NCBI GenBank assembly: GCA_025558095.1 | Contig: JAIVFI010000020.1 | Span: forward strand, 310,001-374,000 | Source: Hyaloraphidium curvatum | Lineage: Eukaryota > Monoblepharomycota > Hyaloraphidiomycetes > Hyaloraphidiales > Hyaloraphidiaceae | Direction: 5' to 3' | Length of the DNA stretch: 64,000 nucleotides | In this document: piece by piece, positions 32,110 to 41,184 of the stretch | How positions within the stretch are numbered: the first letter of the stretch is position 1 | How the letters are laid out: each line of letters begins with the position of its first letter | The notes under the pieces: generated by a model | What the model saw: only the letters and a program-made list of their open reading frames with translations | Database searches by the model: none | Told to the model about the DNA's origin: nothing | Made by a program: the position numbers and the translations under genes

Positions 32110-33996
32110 ATGCCGGGCAGTCCTGGTCCGTCGGTCGACAGGGTGGTGGTCATTCGTTGCGGCGGGGCCCAGGCCGCGTGCACCTGGGAGGCCGTCAGCA
32201 CCAACTACGAAGCCGAGCGCCGTGCCGGCAAGGTGGCCATCTGGGACGATGCCGACCACGAGCCCCATGTTACGCTGCGCGACCTGGTCCGCCTGAGGGA
32301 TGCCGCCCAGGCGGCTCGCTTCGCGGCGGGGAAGACTGTTGACTGTTTCGTCTGTGTTGGGAACCCACTCACGAGGGAGAAACTGGCTTGCGCGGTGCGG
32401 AAGGAGCTCCAGGGTACTTTCGTGAGGTTCCCGGCCGTCGTGCACCCCGCGGCATTCGTCTCGCCCACGGCAACGGTTAAGGAAGGCACCTACGTCGGTC
32501 CCTTTGCCCTGGTGCACACCAATGCCACCGTGGGCTCCTTCTGTATCGTCAACAGCCACGCAACGGTGGAGCACGATTGCGTCCTGGAGGACTTCTGCCA
32601 GCTGAACCCGCACGCGACCGTCGGGGGTTGCGCCAGGATCGGCCGCTACAGCGTGCTCGGTCTGGGTTCATCGGTCAGGGACAAGGCGACAATTGCTCCG
32701 CGATCCTTGATTGGGATGCAGGCGGCCGTCGTGCGGAACATCGCAGAGGTCGGTCGGACCTGGATCGGGGTGCCCGCGAAGCAGCTGCTTCCACCGCCCG
32801 TTGCCACCGGAAAGCCGGGACCAGGCGTGCTCAGGGGACTCCGGTGGTGCGGCATCAAGCCGCTGTCGTTTGAGTCCATGAAGCGGTACCTGGAAGAGAG
32901 CTTGAGGCTGAACCAGCTCACCAATGGCGGGCCGCTGCAGACCGTGCTCGGACAGAAGCTGGCCAGCATCACGGGCTCGTCCCGCGCAATCATCCCTTGT
33001 GCAAACGGGACCGCGGCGCTCCATGCCCTCGCTGCGGCCTGGTCGCTTAAGCTGGGCAAGCCCATCAGATGGGCAACTCAGGCTTTCACCTTCCCGCCGG
33101 CAATCCAGGGCTCCCTCTCTGGTTCTCTGGTTTTGGACAACGATCTTGAGCTCGGGGGCCCGTGCATGGCCTCCCTGGAGCGCTTTAAGGACGCGATCGA
33201 CGGCGTTGTGGTAACCAACGTGTTTGGCCTGCAGACCCGAATCCTCGAGTACGAGGCGTGGTGCAATCGGCACGGCAAGGTCCTGATCTTTGACGACGCG
33301 GCCACGCCCGTCGGGTTCCTGCCCGACGGCCGCAGCATCCTCGACGCCGGCAACGGATCCATCATCAGCCTGCACGAGACAAAACCGCTCGGCCGGGGCG
33401 AGGGCGGGGCGGTGTTTGTCGACGCCGAGATCGCGCCGTTCGTTTCGCGTGTGATCAACTTCGGCTTCGACACCGCCGCCGTCGTCCGCGTCGGCCTGCC
33501 GCTCGCCAGCAACTGGAGGATGTCGGACATTGCCGCCGCGGCCATCTGCGACCACCTGGACACGATCCTCAACCCCGCATGGATGTCGCACCACCAGGCC
33601 CTCGTGCGAAAGGTGCCCGGCCTGCTTCGGGCCCGGGGCCTCGACTTCGACACCTGCTTTTCCATTCAAGGGCCTACCATCCTGCCGTGTCTGCTTATCC
33701 GGGTCCCGGATCCCCTGATCGGGCGCGTCGACGAACTTTGCCGCTGGCTCTATTCGCAGGATCGGGAGATGCCCGTCGAGGCCAAGCATTACTACGTCCC
33801 GCTGGCCGATCGGCAGGCGGTGCCCAACGCCTGGGCCGTCTTCGATCGCAACATCTGCATCCCGTTCCATTCAGATCTCAGCCTCTCGGACATCGAGTGC
33901 GCGATGGACTCCGTCCTGGCAGGGATGCGGGCCAACATGCCTCAAGTTGGGCGAGCCCGGCCCGCGTCAGTAGAAGGGGCCGTTCATGTACAGTAA
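32110..33996 (+). CDS. Fusion: PglD/NeuD-like acyltransferase + DegT/DnrJ/EryC1/StrS aminotransferase
   Basis: One intronless frame of 628 residues with two domains. Residues about 10-225 resemble PglD/NeuD sugar N/O-acyltransferases: a Rossmann-like start (VVVIRCGGAQAA) and a left-handed beta helix with hexapeptide repeats, including the catalytic-type His in VEHDCVLEDF and a trimer-end TWIGVPAKQLL. Residues about 245-610 are a PLP-dependent sugar aminotransferase: CANGTAALHALAAAW, the cofactor Asp in IFDDAATPVGFLP (395-396) and the Schiff-base Lys 425 in LHETKPLGRGEGGAVF. Together they could aminate a 4-keto (or 3-keto) nucleotide sugar and acylate the amine. The families are mainly bacterial, so transfer is likely. 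A paralogue of the first domain lies at 52882-53691. Confidence 0.9.
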   Translation: MPGSPGPSVDRVVVIRCGGAQAACTWEAVSTNYEAERRAGKVAIWDDADHEPHVTLRDLVRLRDAAQAARFAAGKTVDCFVCVGNPLTREKLACAVRKELQGTFVRFPAVVHPAAFVSPTATVKEGTYVGPFALVHTNATVGSFCIVNSHATVEHDCVLEDFCQLNPHATVGGCARIGRYSVLGLGSSVRDKATIAPRSLIGMQAAVVRNIAEVGRTWIGVPAKQLLPPPVATGKPGPGVLRGLRWCGIKPLSFESMKRYLEESLRLNQLTNGGPLQTVLGQKLASITGSSRAIIPCANGTAALHALAAAWSLKLGKPIRWATQAFTFPPAIQGSLSGSLVLDNDLELGGPCMASLERFKDAIDGVVVTNVFGLQTRILEYEAWCNRHGKVLIFDDAATPVGFLPDGRSILDAGNGSIISLHETKPLGRGEGGAVFVDAEIAPFVSRVINFGFDTAAVVRVGLPLASNWRMSDIAAAAICDHLDTILNPAWMSHHQALVRKVPGLLRARGLDFDTCFSIQGPTILPCLLIRVPDPLIGRVDELCRWLYSQDREMPVEAKHYYVPLADRQAVPNAWAVFDRNICIPFHSDLSLSDIECAMDSVLAGMRANMPQVGRARPASVEGAVHVQ

Positions 33997-34209
33997 GATT
34001 TATGCCCTCGTTGGGCCTTCAGAAATTAGAAAGTGACGATTCGGAGGACTTCCGCCTTTCGCCTTCGACTTGGTTGTTTGATCGGGCGTCAGTCATTCCT
34101 TCCGTCCCACAACCGAGGCGGCAGACCTGCGCCCAGAGCAGGGGCCGCGACCTTTATAGGAGTCAGATAGCGGTCTCCTGGCCAACACTCGGGACAGCGG
34201 ACCGCGGAG

Positions 34210-35016
34210 ATGGCCTTGCCCGACCAGCAGGACTCGACGGCCTCGCCGGCCCCGCGGATGCCGCCGAAGCCGTTGAAACCGCCCTGGATCCGCCACCTTT
34301 GGTTCCTTGTGGCTCACGTGGTGTTTCCCGCCCTTCTCTCCTTCGGGATCAATTTCGGAATATCCTATCCTTTGTACGCCACAAGGCCGGACCCCGTCAA
34401 TGTGTGGTGGTTTCCCGCTACGCTCGCAGGGGACCTTGCCGTCACCATCTTCGTGACCGTGGGCCTGACATACGTCTTGGACTCGGTCGCCGTGCACGGG
34501 GATGTGGCCAATGGGCTGCTGCGCGCGCAGCCCGTGCCGGACTGGCTCTCTGCTACGGGAGCGGACGCCGCAGGCCGCGGCCGGACATCTGGGCTCTGCG
34601 GGCACGCATTTGCCCGCCTCGTGCTGTTTTTCATCTCCCTGCCCCGGCCGAGATCAGTTCCGATTGTGCGGCTGCTCTTTGCCATCGTAGTCAGGGCCGT
34701 GGCGCTCGGCGCCGCCTTCTTCCCCTTCTTCTGGGCCCTGGGAATCGGCGTGCTGTACGCCCTGCCCCGGATTGGCAACGACAACGGCTCGCCGGTCTTC
34801 GAGAACTGGCCGCTGCCTTGCATCTTCAAGGGCTTCTTCGGGATGGTCCTCGCGGGTGGCACGACCCCCTGCATCGCCTGGTTCGCGCTCGTGCGCTGCA
34901 CGCTGTGGTCGCAGATGGAGGCATGCGACGCGAACGGGCTCGAGGTGTCGAGCTTGGACAGCGGGCCGGCGGAGGCGCCCAAGGCGGAGTCTAAGCCCGA
35001 GGCAGCGGTGGTATGA
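34210..35016 (+). CDS. Multi-pass membrane protein (unidentified)
   Basis: An intronless frame of 268 residues beginning MALPDQQDSTASP. Hydrophobic segments lie near residues 29-53, 70-92, 155-185 and 205-230, suggesting four membrane helices. Both ends are polar and the C-terminal 30 residues are Ser/Pro/Glu-rich and disordered. Motifs that may be conserved include YATRPDPVNVWWFPATLAGD and FKGFFGMVLAGGTTPCIAW. The second motif has the look of a re-entrant loop. I cannot name the family. The gene is about 200 bases downstream of the aminotransferase fusion on the same strand. Confidence 0.65.
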   Translation: MALPDQQDSTASPAPRMPPKPLKPPWIRHLWFLVAHVVFPALLSFGINFGISYPLYATRPDPVNVWWFPATLAGDLAVTIFVTVGLTYVLDSVAVHGDVANGLLRAQPVPDWLSATGADAAGRGRTSGLCGHAFARLVLFFISLPRPRSVPIVRLLFAIVVRAVALGAAFFPFFWALGIGVLYALPRIGNDNGSPVFENWPLPCIFKGFFGMVLAGGTTPCIAWFALVRCTLWSQMEACDANGLEVSSLDSGPAEAPKAESKPEAAVV

Positions 35017-35253
35017 TCCATCCCCAGTTCTCCCATTCAATGGCATGGTGGTAGTGTACAGGTGGCGAACTACTCCGCTGTCCAAGGTATAGAATCTGTC
35101 TAAGGCTTCCCGCGCTTCTCCCATCTCCCGGCCAATTCCGACTTCCGTGCTCGAATGGTCCCCGCCCCCCGCCCATTCCCCGATGCCCAAGAGCAGCAAA
35201 AACAAAGCAGCAATACTCCAGACTACGATATCGTGTGCGGTTCCTCTAGGTGA

Positions 35254-36182
35254 TCAGAAGCTACCAACGCGCACCCGGCTTGTTGTTGCCGGGCGCACAA
35301 AGCTCCTCGACGGAGCATCGTCCTCGTCCTCGTCCTCGGAATGGAGCTCACCGCTCCTGGCGTACAGATTCAAGGTGACCGAGCGCGTGCCCGTAGCGAC
35401 GCCTGGGCCGCGGAACACAATTTCCCGCTTGGTCGATGGCGCATCGCCGGCGATCCGGATGGGTTCCGAATGGGGGAGGGAAGCGGGCTCGCGGGGGCTG
35501 AAATCGAGTTCGAGCTCGTCAATGTCCGACACCGAGGCGTAGGATGCGAAGGAGAGGGTGGGGGAGGGTTGGGGGGCTAGATCCTCGTCCGAAAAAGCAA
35601 AAGCGACGCCCGAGTCGCTGCGTTCCAGAGTGACCTGGGGCAGGTCCGGGTCGCCCGAGGCGACCGAGATGCCCAGATCGGCGAGGGCGAGGGCGGTCAC
35701 GTCCTCGGAGACGCTGAAGCTCGTGTACCGTTGTATCCGGAAGGACTCGTCGTCGGCGAGCTCGTCCGTGTCCTCCTCGAAGAGGTCCTCGGGCGGCTCC
35801 GGCCCGTCGGACGACGCAAGCATGCCGGCGTCTTCGCCGGCCCGCATCGCCGATCGCAGCTCCTCGTCGTCCTCGGCTGTGGGGAAGTAGCCGGGGTCGG
35901 GCTCGGGGATCGGGTCCCCCGAGCCCAGGAAGTGCTCGACGGCCTCGGTCATCTCCGGCGACAGCTGCGCCACCTTGTCGAGCAGGTGGTTTGTGAGGAG
36001 CGAGCGGCAGAGCGAAACGCTCTTGGGCGACCGCTGTGCCAGGGTGACCTGCGGGGGCGTCAGCGGCGGCGGGGGCGGCGGGCGGGGGCGGCGCCGCGGC
36101 GAGCGCGCACCTTCTTCGAGCATGCGATTGCGAGGCGCAGCAGCCCGCGCTGCTGCGGCTCCATCGGCGGCCGCGGGTTCAT
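35254..36182 (-). CDS. Acidic, mostly disordered protein (unidentified)
   Basis: Two exons (36182-36111 and 36048-35254, 62-nt intron, phase 0) give 288 residues. Residues 1-60 look helical and conserved: EPQQRGLLRLAIACSKK joined to VTLAQRSPKSVSLCRSLL. This N-terminal helical block loosely recalls animal IER2/IER5, but the likeness is weak. The rest is acidic and Ser-rich (LFEEDTDELADDESF and the tail HSEDEDEDD) and probably disordered. A start at 36164 is also possible. Read without the intron, the frame runs through a Pro-repeat that looks non-coding. Confidence 0.6.
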
Positions 36183-36783
36183 CGGCGCGGTGGGGCGCGC
36201 TGCGGCGGCGGCAAAGTCGCCGCTGTCCCCACCCGTTCCGGCGGGGATCGCCGAGGGCGCGCGGCGGGCGAGGTGCCGCCACCCGCGCGTAAAGCGGAAT
36301 GAGCGGGCCGCTAAGGGGCACCGCCCGCGCTCCAACGGCCGTGATGCGGCCGGCCGTCGGCAGCCGCAAGAAATCGCGAACAGAACGGCCGGCCCGACCC
36401 GACCGCCGATCACACCCGCACTGATCCCCGTCCGTTTGCAGCAATGCTGCGTGATTCATCCTCATTCTAACGCAACCGCATGCTCATTGTCGTTCCGTAC
36501 CTCGGGGCGTGCATTGGACATGCAGTGACACCATCTTGATGGCAACGTCCGTTCCGCAGATCACATGCTCGAAAGGCCGGCCAACTGGGCCGCGCCAGAT
36601 GGTCCGGTCATAAAACCGATCGATGAATGCATGGATCCTCGACACCTCCAACCGCTTGTGTTTGCCTCCAAAAAGTGCAAAAGCGGGCGGTCCGGACGGT
36701 CTGCTCCAGCCGCCACCTCGAGTGACGTCGATCGTCTGACTCCCAACCCAACATCAAGCTAGACACTCGCCTCTCTAGACAAA
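36183..36783. other. Intergenic, upstream of two divergent genes
   Basis: A 601-base gene-free region between the acidic protein gene and the Cys-rich SH3 gene. It should hold both promoters. I recognised no coding segment, tRNA or repeat. Confidence 0.45.
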
Positions 36784-38448
36784 ATGAAGGCTGCACTAGC
36801 GGCATCGATGCTCGCGCTCGCGCTCCTCAACGACTCCTCGGACCCCGCATCGGGGCCGCGGCTCTTGCCCCCGCTCGCCGACGTGGGCTTCCAACTCCCA
36901 TCCTCCCGTCTCGCGCCCCGGCAGAGCTGCCCGGATGGCCAAAAGGCATGCGACGGAACATTCTGTATAGTGAGCACGGCCTGTGCATTTTCACACGGCG
37001 GCATTGACCTAGGAGCACCGCATCGGTCCCCGCGCCCCGCCCACCGGTCGTGCATGTCGCACTTTCGCCTCGCCACGCTGCACGTCGCTCTCTACCCCTT
37101 CCCAGCCCTCCGACTCATCCTGCTGTGGCACGAACAACGGATTGTTTTGCTACTCTCCCTCTACCTGCAAATGGGACACGCTCGTTTCGACAATCAAGTG
37201 CCTCCTTCCATGCGCGAATGGGGTGTGCGCTTCCGACACGGCCTGCCATGCGGAGGACGGTCTCTGCTACCCTGCATGTCCGGGCTCCCGGAGCTATTGC
37301 CTGAACGGCAAGTGCTCCGCGGACGGACGGTGCCTGCTCCCCTGCAGCAGGCAGGTCCCCTGCACCGCGGCGGGGACCGTCTGCGGCCTCGACGGGACCT
37401 GCCACGAGGAATGCCCGGGGAAGCCCGGGATCTACTGCACCTCAGGGATCTGCGGCAAGGACAACGAGTGCCACGCTCTCTGCCCCGACAAGCTGCATTA
37501 CTGCGAGGTTGGTGTCTGCGGGAGCGACAACAGGTGCACCGTGTCCTCTTCGCCGACTCCGACGACGACCGTCCCGCCGGTCGTCACGACTCCGGCAGTG
37601 CAATCCACCACCACGGTGCCCAACCTGATCTCTCCCACCCCGCCGGCAAGAACCACGACAATACCGACGCCTGCAGCGTAGGCAGCCCCCATGTCCTACG
37701 AATGCAGTCCCTGCAGTTCCTGACCCTTTTCCGGCAGCACATCCCCGGTGAACCGCAACGGCACCACCGACGGCGACAGCGGCGGCAGCTCCGCAAACAT
37801 GGCCGCCATCATCGGAGGCGTCGTCGGCGGGGTCGCCGCACTGGGCCTGATCGCCGCTGCGGCGTACTACCTCATGCGCCGGGCCAAGCACGACGACATG
37901 CGCCACCGTCCGATCCAGGTCGCCGGGCCCACGCCCAAGGAGATGCAGGCGATCCCCAAGCACCCCGGCCCAACGCCCACCGTCGCCGCCGTGGCCGAGA
38001 CGGCCTACCACGACCCGTACTACGACTCCGCGGTGCTGATCGCGGAGGATGCGCCGCCCGAACCGAGGATCCCGATGCCGGTGGTCACCCTGCCATCGCC
38101 CGCCGAGCTGGCAGCCGCCGAATCCGCATGGGCACAACCGACGTCCGAAGATCCTTCCGAAGTGCCCACGAACGGGCCGACGTTCGCCGCGCCGGCTGCG
38201 GTCGTCCTTCCGGAGGATACGGAGCAGTGCGTCGCCGCGGTCAACTTCCGCGCCGAGCTGTCGGACGAGCTGGATCTCTTCGCGGGCGACGTGGTGTGCC
38301 TGGTGCGGAAACACGACGGTGAGTATCTCGCCAGTGCGAAACAGCGCGCACTCACCGACGTCGCCATGCAGATGGCTGGGCCCTGGTTTGCAGAGTCAGA
38401 GACGGCAAGGAGGGGATGGTGCCGCTGACGGTGCTCAGGGCCAAGTGA
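36784..38448 (+). CDS. Secreted-Cys-rich / transmembrane / SH3 protein (surface sensor type)
   Basis: Four exons (36784-36969, 37106-37677, 37738-38318 and 38372-38448) give 471 residues. A signal peptide (residues 1-17) precedes an ectodomain of repeated short Cys units (CLLPCANGVC, CYPACPGSRSYC, CHEECPGKPGIYC, CGKDNECHALCP), then a Thr/Pro-rich stalk. A membrane helix lies near 265-287 (IIGGVVGGVAALGLIAAAAYYL). A cytoplasmic tail of about 130 residues leads to a C-terminal SH3 domain: CVAAVNFRAELSDELDLFAGD, the rejoined KHDDGWALVC and GMVPLTVL. The layout resembles Fus1- and Sho1-like signalling proteins that sense the wall or a partner cell. The last exon was placed because it completes the SH3 fold. 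Confidence 0.85.
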
Positions 38449-38500
38449 AAGCGTGCCATTGTTTATGTATGCCATCATGGAATTGTGCCGACCGTCGTGC

Positions 38501-39484
38501 CTAGTCGCCCTGCCCGATCGGCCGAAAGCCGTTGGCGTACATGTACCGGCTGGCCCAGACGTAGATTCTTCGGAACCAGACCAGCTGGCTTCGGTGCTGA
38601 AGCATGGCGGCCTGCGGAATGACCGGCGTCGCCACGAAGGAAGGACCGGCAGCATCCCCGAGGAAGCGCGACATGGCGACGTCCGCGAACGCACTGTACT
38701 TGCGCAAGAGCGAAACGGAACGGAGCGCGAATGCTTTTGGCGCCTTGGGAGGCTGCGTGGAAACTACGAGTGATCTGCGGAGCGAGGAATGAGCCAATGC
38801 GCGGATAACGAGCAGCACGTCAACCAACCTGACGCCAGCATAACATGCGCGGTGATTCGGATGTCCGGATACCCCGTGACCGTCGAAAGTCAGGACCTGA
38901 GGTCTATGTAAGTCGACCATCCGTGGCGAGCTATGCTCCGTGCCCACGGTGTCGATGCGGTGCTTCTCCACTTCCCGAGCGACAATCCGACCGACGAGCT
39001 CGGGGTCCCAAGTCAGATTCATGCCGTCCTGCAGCTCGCTGTAACCGATGTGAGCGGCAGGTTCGAACTCGGACACAGTTGGCCAGTCCTCACGGGTGGT
39101 CGAGCACTTCAACGTGATCCAGTGGAATGCCAAACGTCTTGCAGCTCTCCACCAGCTCCTTGGTCCGAATATAGCCCAAACTGTCCCCGTTGCCTGCCGC
39201 CATAGTACGTAAAGCAAGGTTCCAATGTGCCCACTCCAGACCGACCGACCTGTCGACAGACAAAGCACGCGGACCGTCCTCTCCTTTCCCGGCCCGCTCT
39301 CTGCCGCTGCTCGTCCGGCCAGCCGCACCAACGTCGGCCCGAAGAACATGCATTCGTCGTCCGGGTGCGCGGTCACGAGCAGCACGCGGTTCCAGCCCGG
39401 CGGGACCGCGTCCGGCCCCCTCGCGAGGTAAATGTAGTAGAGAAGAGCGGGAATCAAAAAGGCGAGGACTATTTGGAGGAGCAT
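38501..39484 (-). CDS. GPI12: N-acetylglucosaminyl-phosphatidylinositol de-N-acetylase (PIG-L/Gpi12)
   Basis: PIG-L removes the acetyl group from GlcNAc-PI, the second step of GPI-anchor synthesis, on the cytosolic face of the ER. Five exons (39484-39250, 39193-39094, 39038-38948, 38896-38829 and 38774-38501) give 255 residues, the usual size. An N-terminal membrane helix (VLAFLIPALLYYIYLA) precedes the zinc and catalytic motif TAHPDDECMFFGPTL. Rejoined segments give LSTGNGDSLGYIRTKEL, PELQDGMNLTWD and TFDGHGVSGHPNHRACY, which holds the second metal-binding HxxH. It is divergent from CNS1 with 78 bases between starts. Confidence 0.93.
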   Translation of the reverse strand: MLLQIVLAFLIPALLYYIYLARGPDAVPPGWNRVLLVTAHPDDECMFFGPTLVRLAGRAAAESGPGKERTVRVLCLSTGRSVWSGHIGTLLYVLWRQATGTVWAIFGPRSWWRAARRLAFHWITLKCSTTREDWPTVSEFEPAAHIGYSELQDGMNLTWDPELVGRIVAREVEKHRIDTVGTEHSSPRMVDLHRPQVLTFDGHGVSGHPNHRACYAGVRLVDVLLVIRALAHSSLRRSLVVSTQPPKAPKAFALRSVSLLRKYSAFADVAMSRFLGDAAGPSFVATPVIPQAAMLQHRSQLVWFRRIYVWASRYMYANGFRPIGQGD

Positions 39485-39562
39485 TGCGCCCGGCTTCGAG
39501 GGGCCGCTGCCTGGGCCGCTGGTGATGATCGACGCGACCGCAACAACCAACTCGTCGGAGCA
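39485..39562. promoter_or_regulatory. Shared upstream region of GPI12 and CNS1
   Basis: Only 78 bases separate the two start codons. This is the shortest divergent spacer between firmly identified genes in the window except the one before Vam7 (75 bases). Confidence 0.35.
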
Positions 39563-40745
39563 ATGGAGCTGACTCCGGAGGCCAGGGCCCTCGTGACGGG
39601 CGACGACGACGACGAATCGAACGAGCTCCCCGATACCTCGGCGCATTCGCAGTTCAAGGGCCTCGATGCGGGCGACATCGTGGCCCAGCTCCAGAACCAT
39701 CCGTTCTTCATGAACGACCTCCCGGGGGGCTTGGAGGAGAACGACATGCTCGAGGCGATGAGGGAGCTGGTCTATGAAGGCCCACCGGAAGGTCGGTTGG
39801 CGGCTTTCGGGACCCCTGAGGCACGAGAACGTGCTGAATGCTCGTCGGCAAATAGAGGTCGCGGCCAACTTCAAGAACCAGGGCAACGAGGCTTTCAAGC
39901 GGGGAAAGGCGGGCTATCGGGACGCACTGGAGTTTTACACGAGCGGCCTGGCGGTCAAGGCCGGGGACCCTTTGCTCGACGCCGTCCTGCACGCGAACCG
40001 CGCCGCGGTCAACCTGGAGCTGAAGAACTACCGCGCCGTGCTGAACGACTGCGCCGAGGCAATCAAACTGGACCCGTCGAACGTCAAGGCGTACTACCGC
40101 GCGGCCAGGGCGTGCCTCGCGCTCGGGAGGCTGAAGGAGGCGCTCGACGCCGCGGAGCGGGGCCTCGCGATCGACGCGGAGAATGCCCCGCTCAGGGCCG
40201 AGAAGGACAAGATCGAGGCGAAGCTCCGGGAGGAGAAGCGGAAGGAGGACGAGAAGAAGGCGCGGCAGCGGCAGGAGAAGATGGCGGAGCTGCGCCTCGC
40301 GCAGGCGCTGCGGATGCGCGGGCTGCGGATGCGGGGTGCGCCGAAAGTGGAGGACGCCCGGGTCAAGCTGGATCCGGAAACGAACAGGCTCTTCTGGCCA
40401 GTGTTTTTCCTCTATCCGGAGCACAAGGAGTCTGATTTCGTCAAGGCCTTCGATGAGGCCGACACGCTGGACGACCAGCTGGAGACAATGTTCGAGGAGT
40501 TGGCGCCGTGGGACTCGGCGGGCGAGTACCGCGCAGACTCGGTCGACGTGTTTGTCGAGGATGCCGATTCGGACGGCAAGCGGCTGTTCCGCGTGCCCAG
40601 CGCCAAGACTCTGGGCGAGATCCTGCAGAGCCGGGGCTTTGTCGTCAAGAATGGCATCCCGAGCTTCTTTGTCGTGCCCAGGACGGGCGCCTCGCGGGAA
40701 CGATTCCTCGGCAGGTACGAGCAGGTCGTCGACCTGCCGGGCTAG
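39563..40745 (+). CDS. CNS1: TPR cochaperone Cns1/TTC4
   Basis: Cns1/TTC4 binds Hsp90 and Hsp70 and helps fold eEF2. Two exons (39563-39791 and 39856-40745, 64-nt intron, phase 1) give 372 residues. The N-terminus has the NHPFFMNDLP motif. The TPR domain follows (residues about 78-195): FKNQGNEAFKRG, YTSGLAVKAGD, HANRAAVNLELKNYRAVLND, VKAYYRAARACLALGRLKEA. A charged helix then leads to the C-terminal wheel domain (RLFWPVFFLYPEHKESDFV, GIPSFFVVPRTG). Its TAG stop sits only 11 bases from the stop of the convergent DUF1294 gene. Confidence 0.93.
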
Positions 40746-40768
40746 GTGGCCACAAACTAAGTGGCCAC
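40742..40768. repeat. 12-bp direct repeat carrying both convergent stop codons
   Basis: Two copies of CTAxGTGGCCAC (40742-40753 and 40757-40768) differ at one base and are separated by AAA. Each contains the palindrome GTGGCCAC. The first copy holds the CNS1 stop (TAG, 40743-40745) and the second holds the complement of the DUF1294 stop (40757-40759). Confidence 0.85.
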
Positions 40769-41153
40769 GAATGCCCACATGACTAGTCCATGGGCGATTG
40801 AGCAGAGTCTATAGAGGTTTCTGAACGAGGTCTTTCGCGTCTGTCGAGGAGTTACAGTCAAGGACGCGTCTCGGCCATTGCGCGGCGCAGGCCACCTTGT
40901 GGCGAAAGACAGCCATTCCGAGCCATGCTCCGATGATGCCCCCGCACAGCGTGGCCATGTGGAGGGCGGCCTCGGGCACCCTCAGGAGTCCGGCGCGCCC
41001 GAGAAATTTGTCAAACGCGAACAAGAAAAGCGTGAACACGTTGATGTAGACGTAGTAGGAATACCATGCCCGGAGGAATACGACGATTCGATACGGCACG
41101 AGGAGGTATTCCATTTGGTCTGTATGCCGGACGGCCGTTGATGGGACGTGCAT
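40757..41153 (-). CDS. DUF1294 membrane protein
   Basis: Two exons (41153-40896 and 40840-40757, 55-nt intron, phase 0) give 113 residues; a second ATG at 41114 would give 100. The protein has the DUF1294 pattern: FTLFLFAFDKFLGR, the RVPEAALHMATLCGG block, GAWLGMAVFRHKT and RKTSF after splicing. DUF1294 proteins are small integral membrane proteins, common in bacteria and scattered in fungi, of unknown function. Three or four membrane helices are likely. The intron is supported because it restores the family ending FRHKTRKTSF; unspliced, the frame ends in unrelated sequence. The start is 31 bases from the start of the divergent Sae2-like gene. Confidence 0.85.
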
Positions 41154-41184
41154 CCCAAACCTCAGTCGTAACGTCGGTCCCGGG

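Noticed and set aside
36784-38322. A 512-codon unspliced reading from the same ATG as the Cys-rich SH3 gene
   Set aside because: After the first exon it reads intron and a shifted frame, losing the Cys repeats, the membrane helix and the SH3 domain that the spliced model gives.
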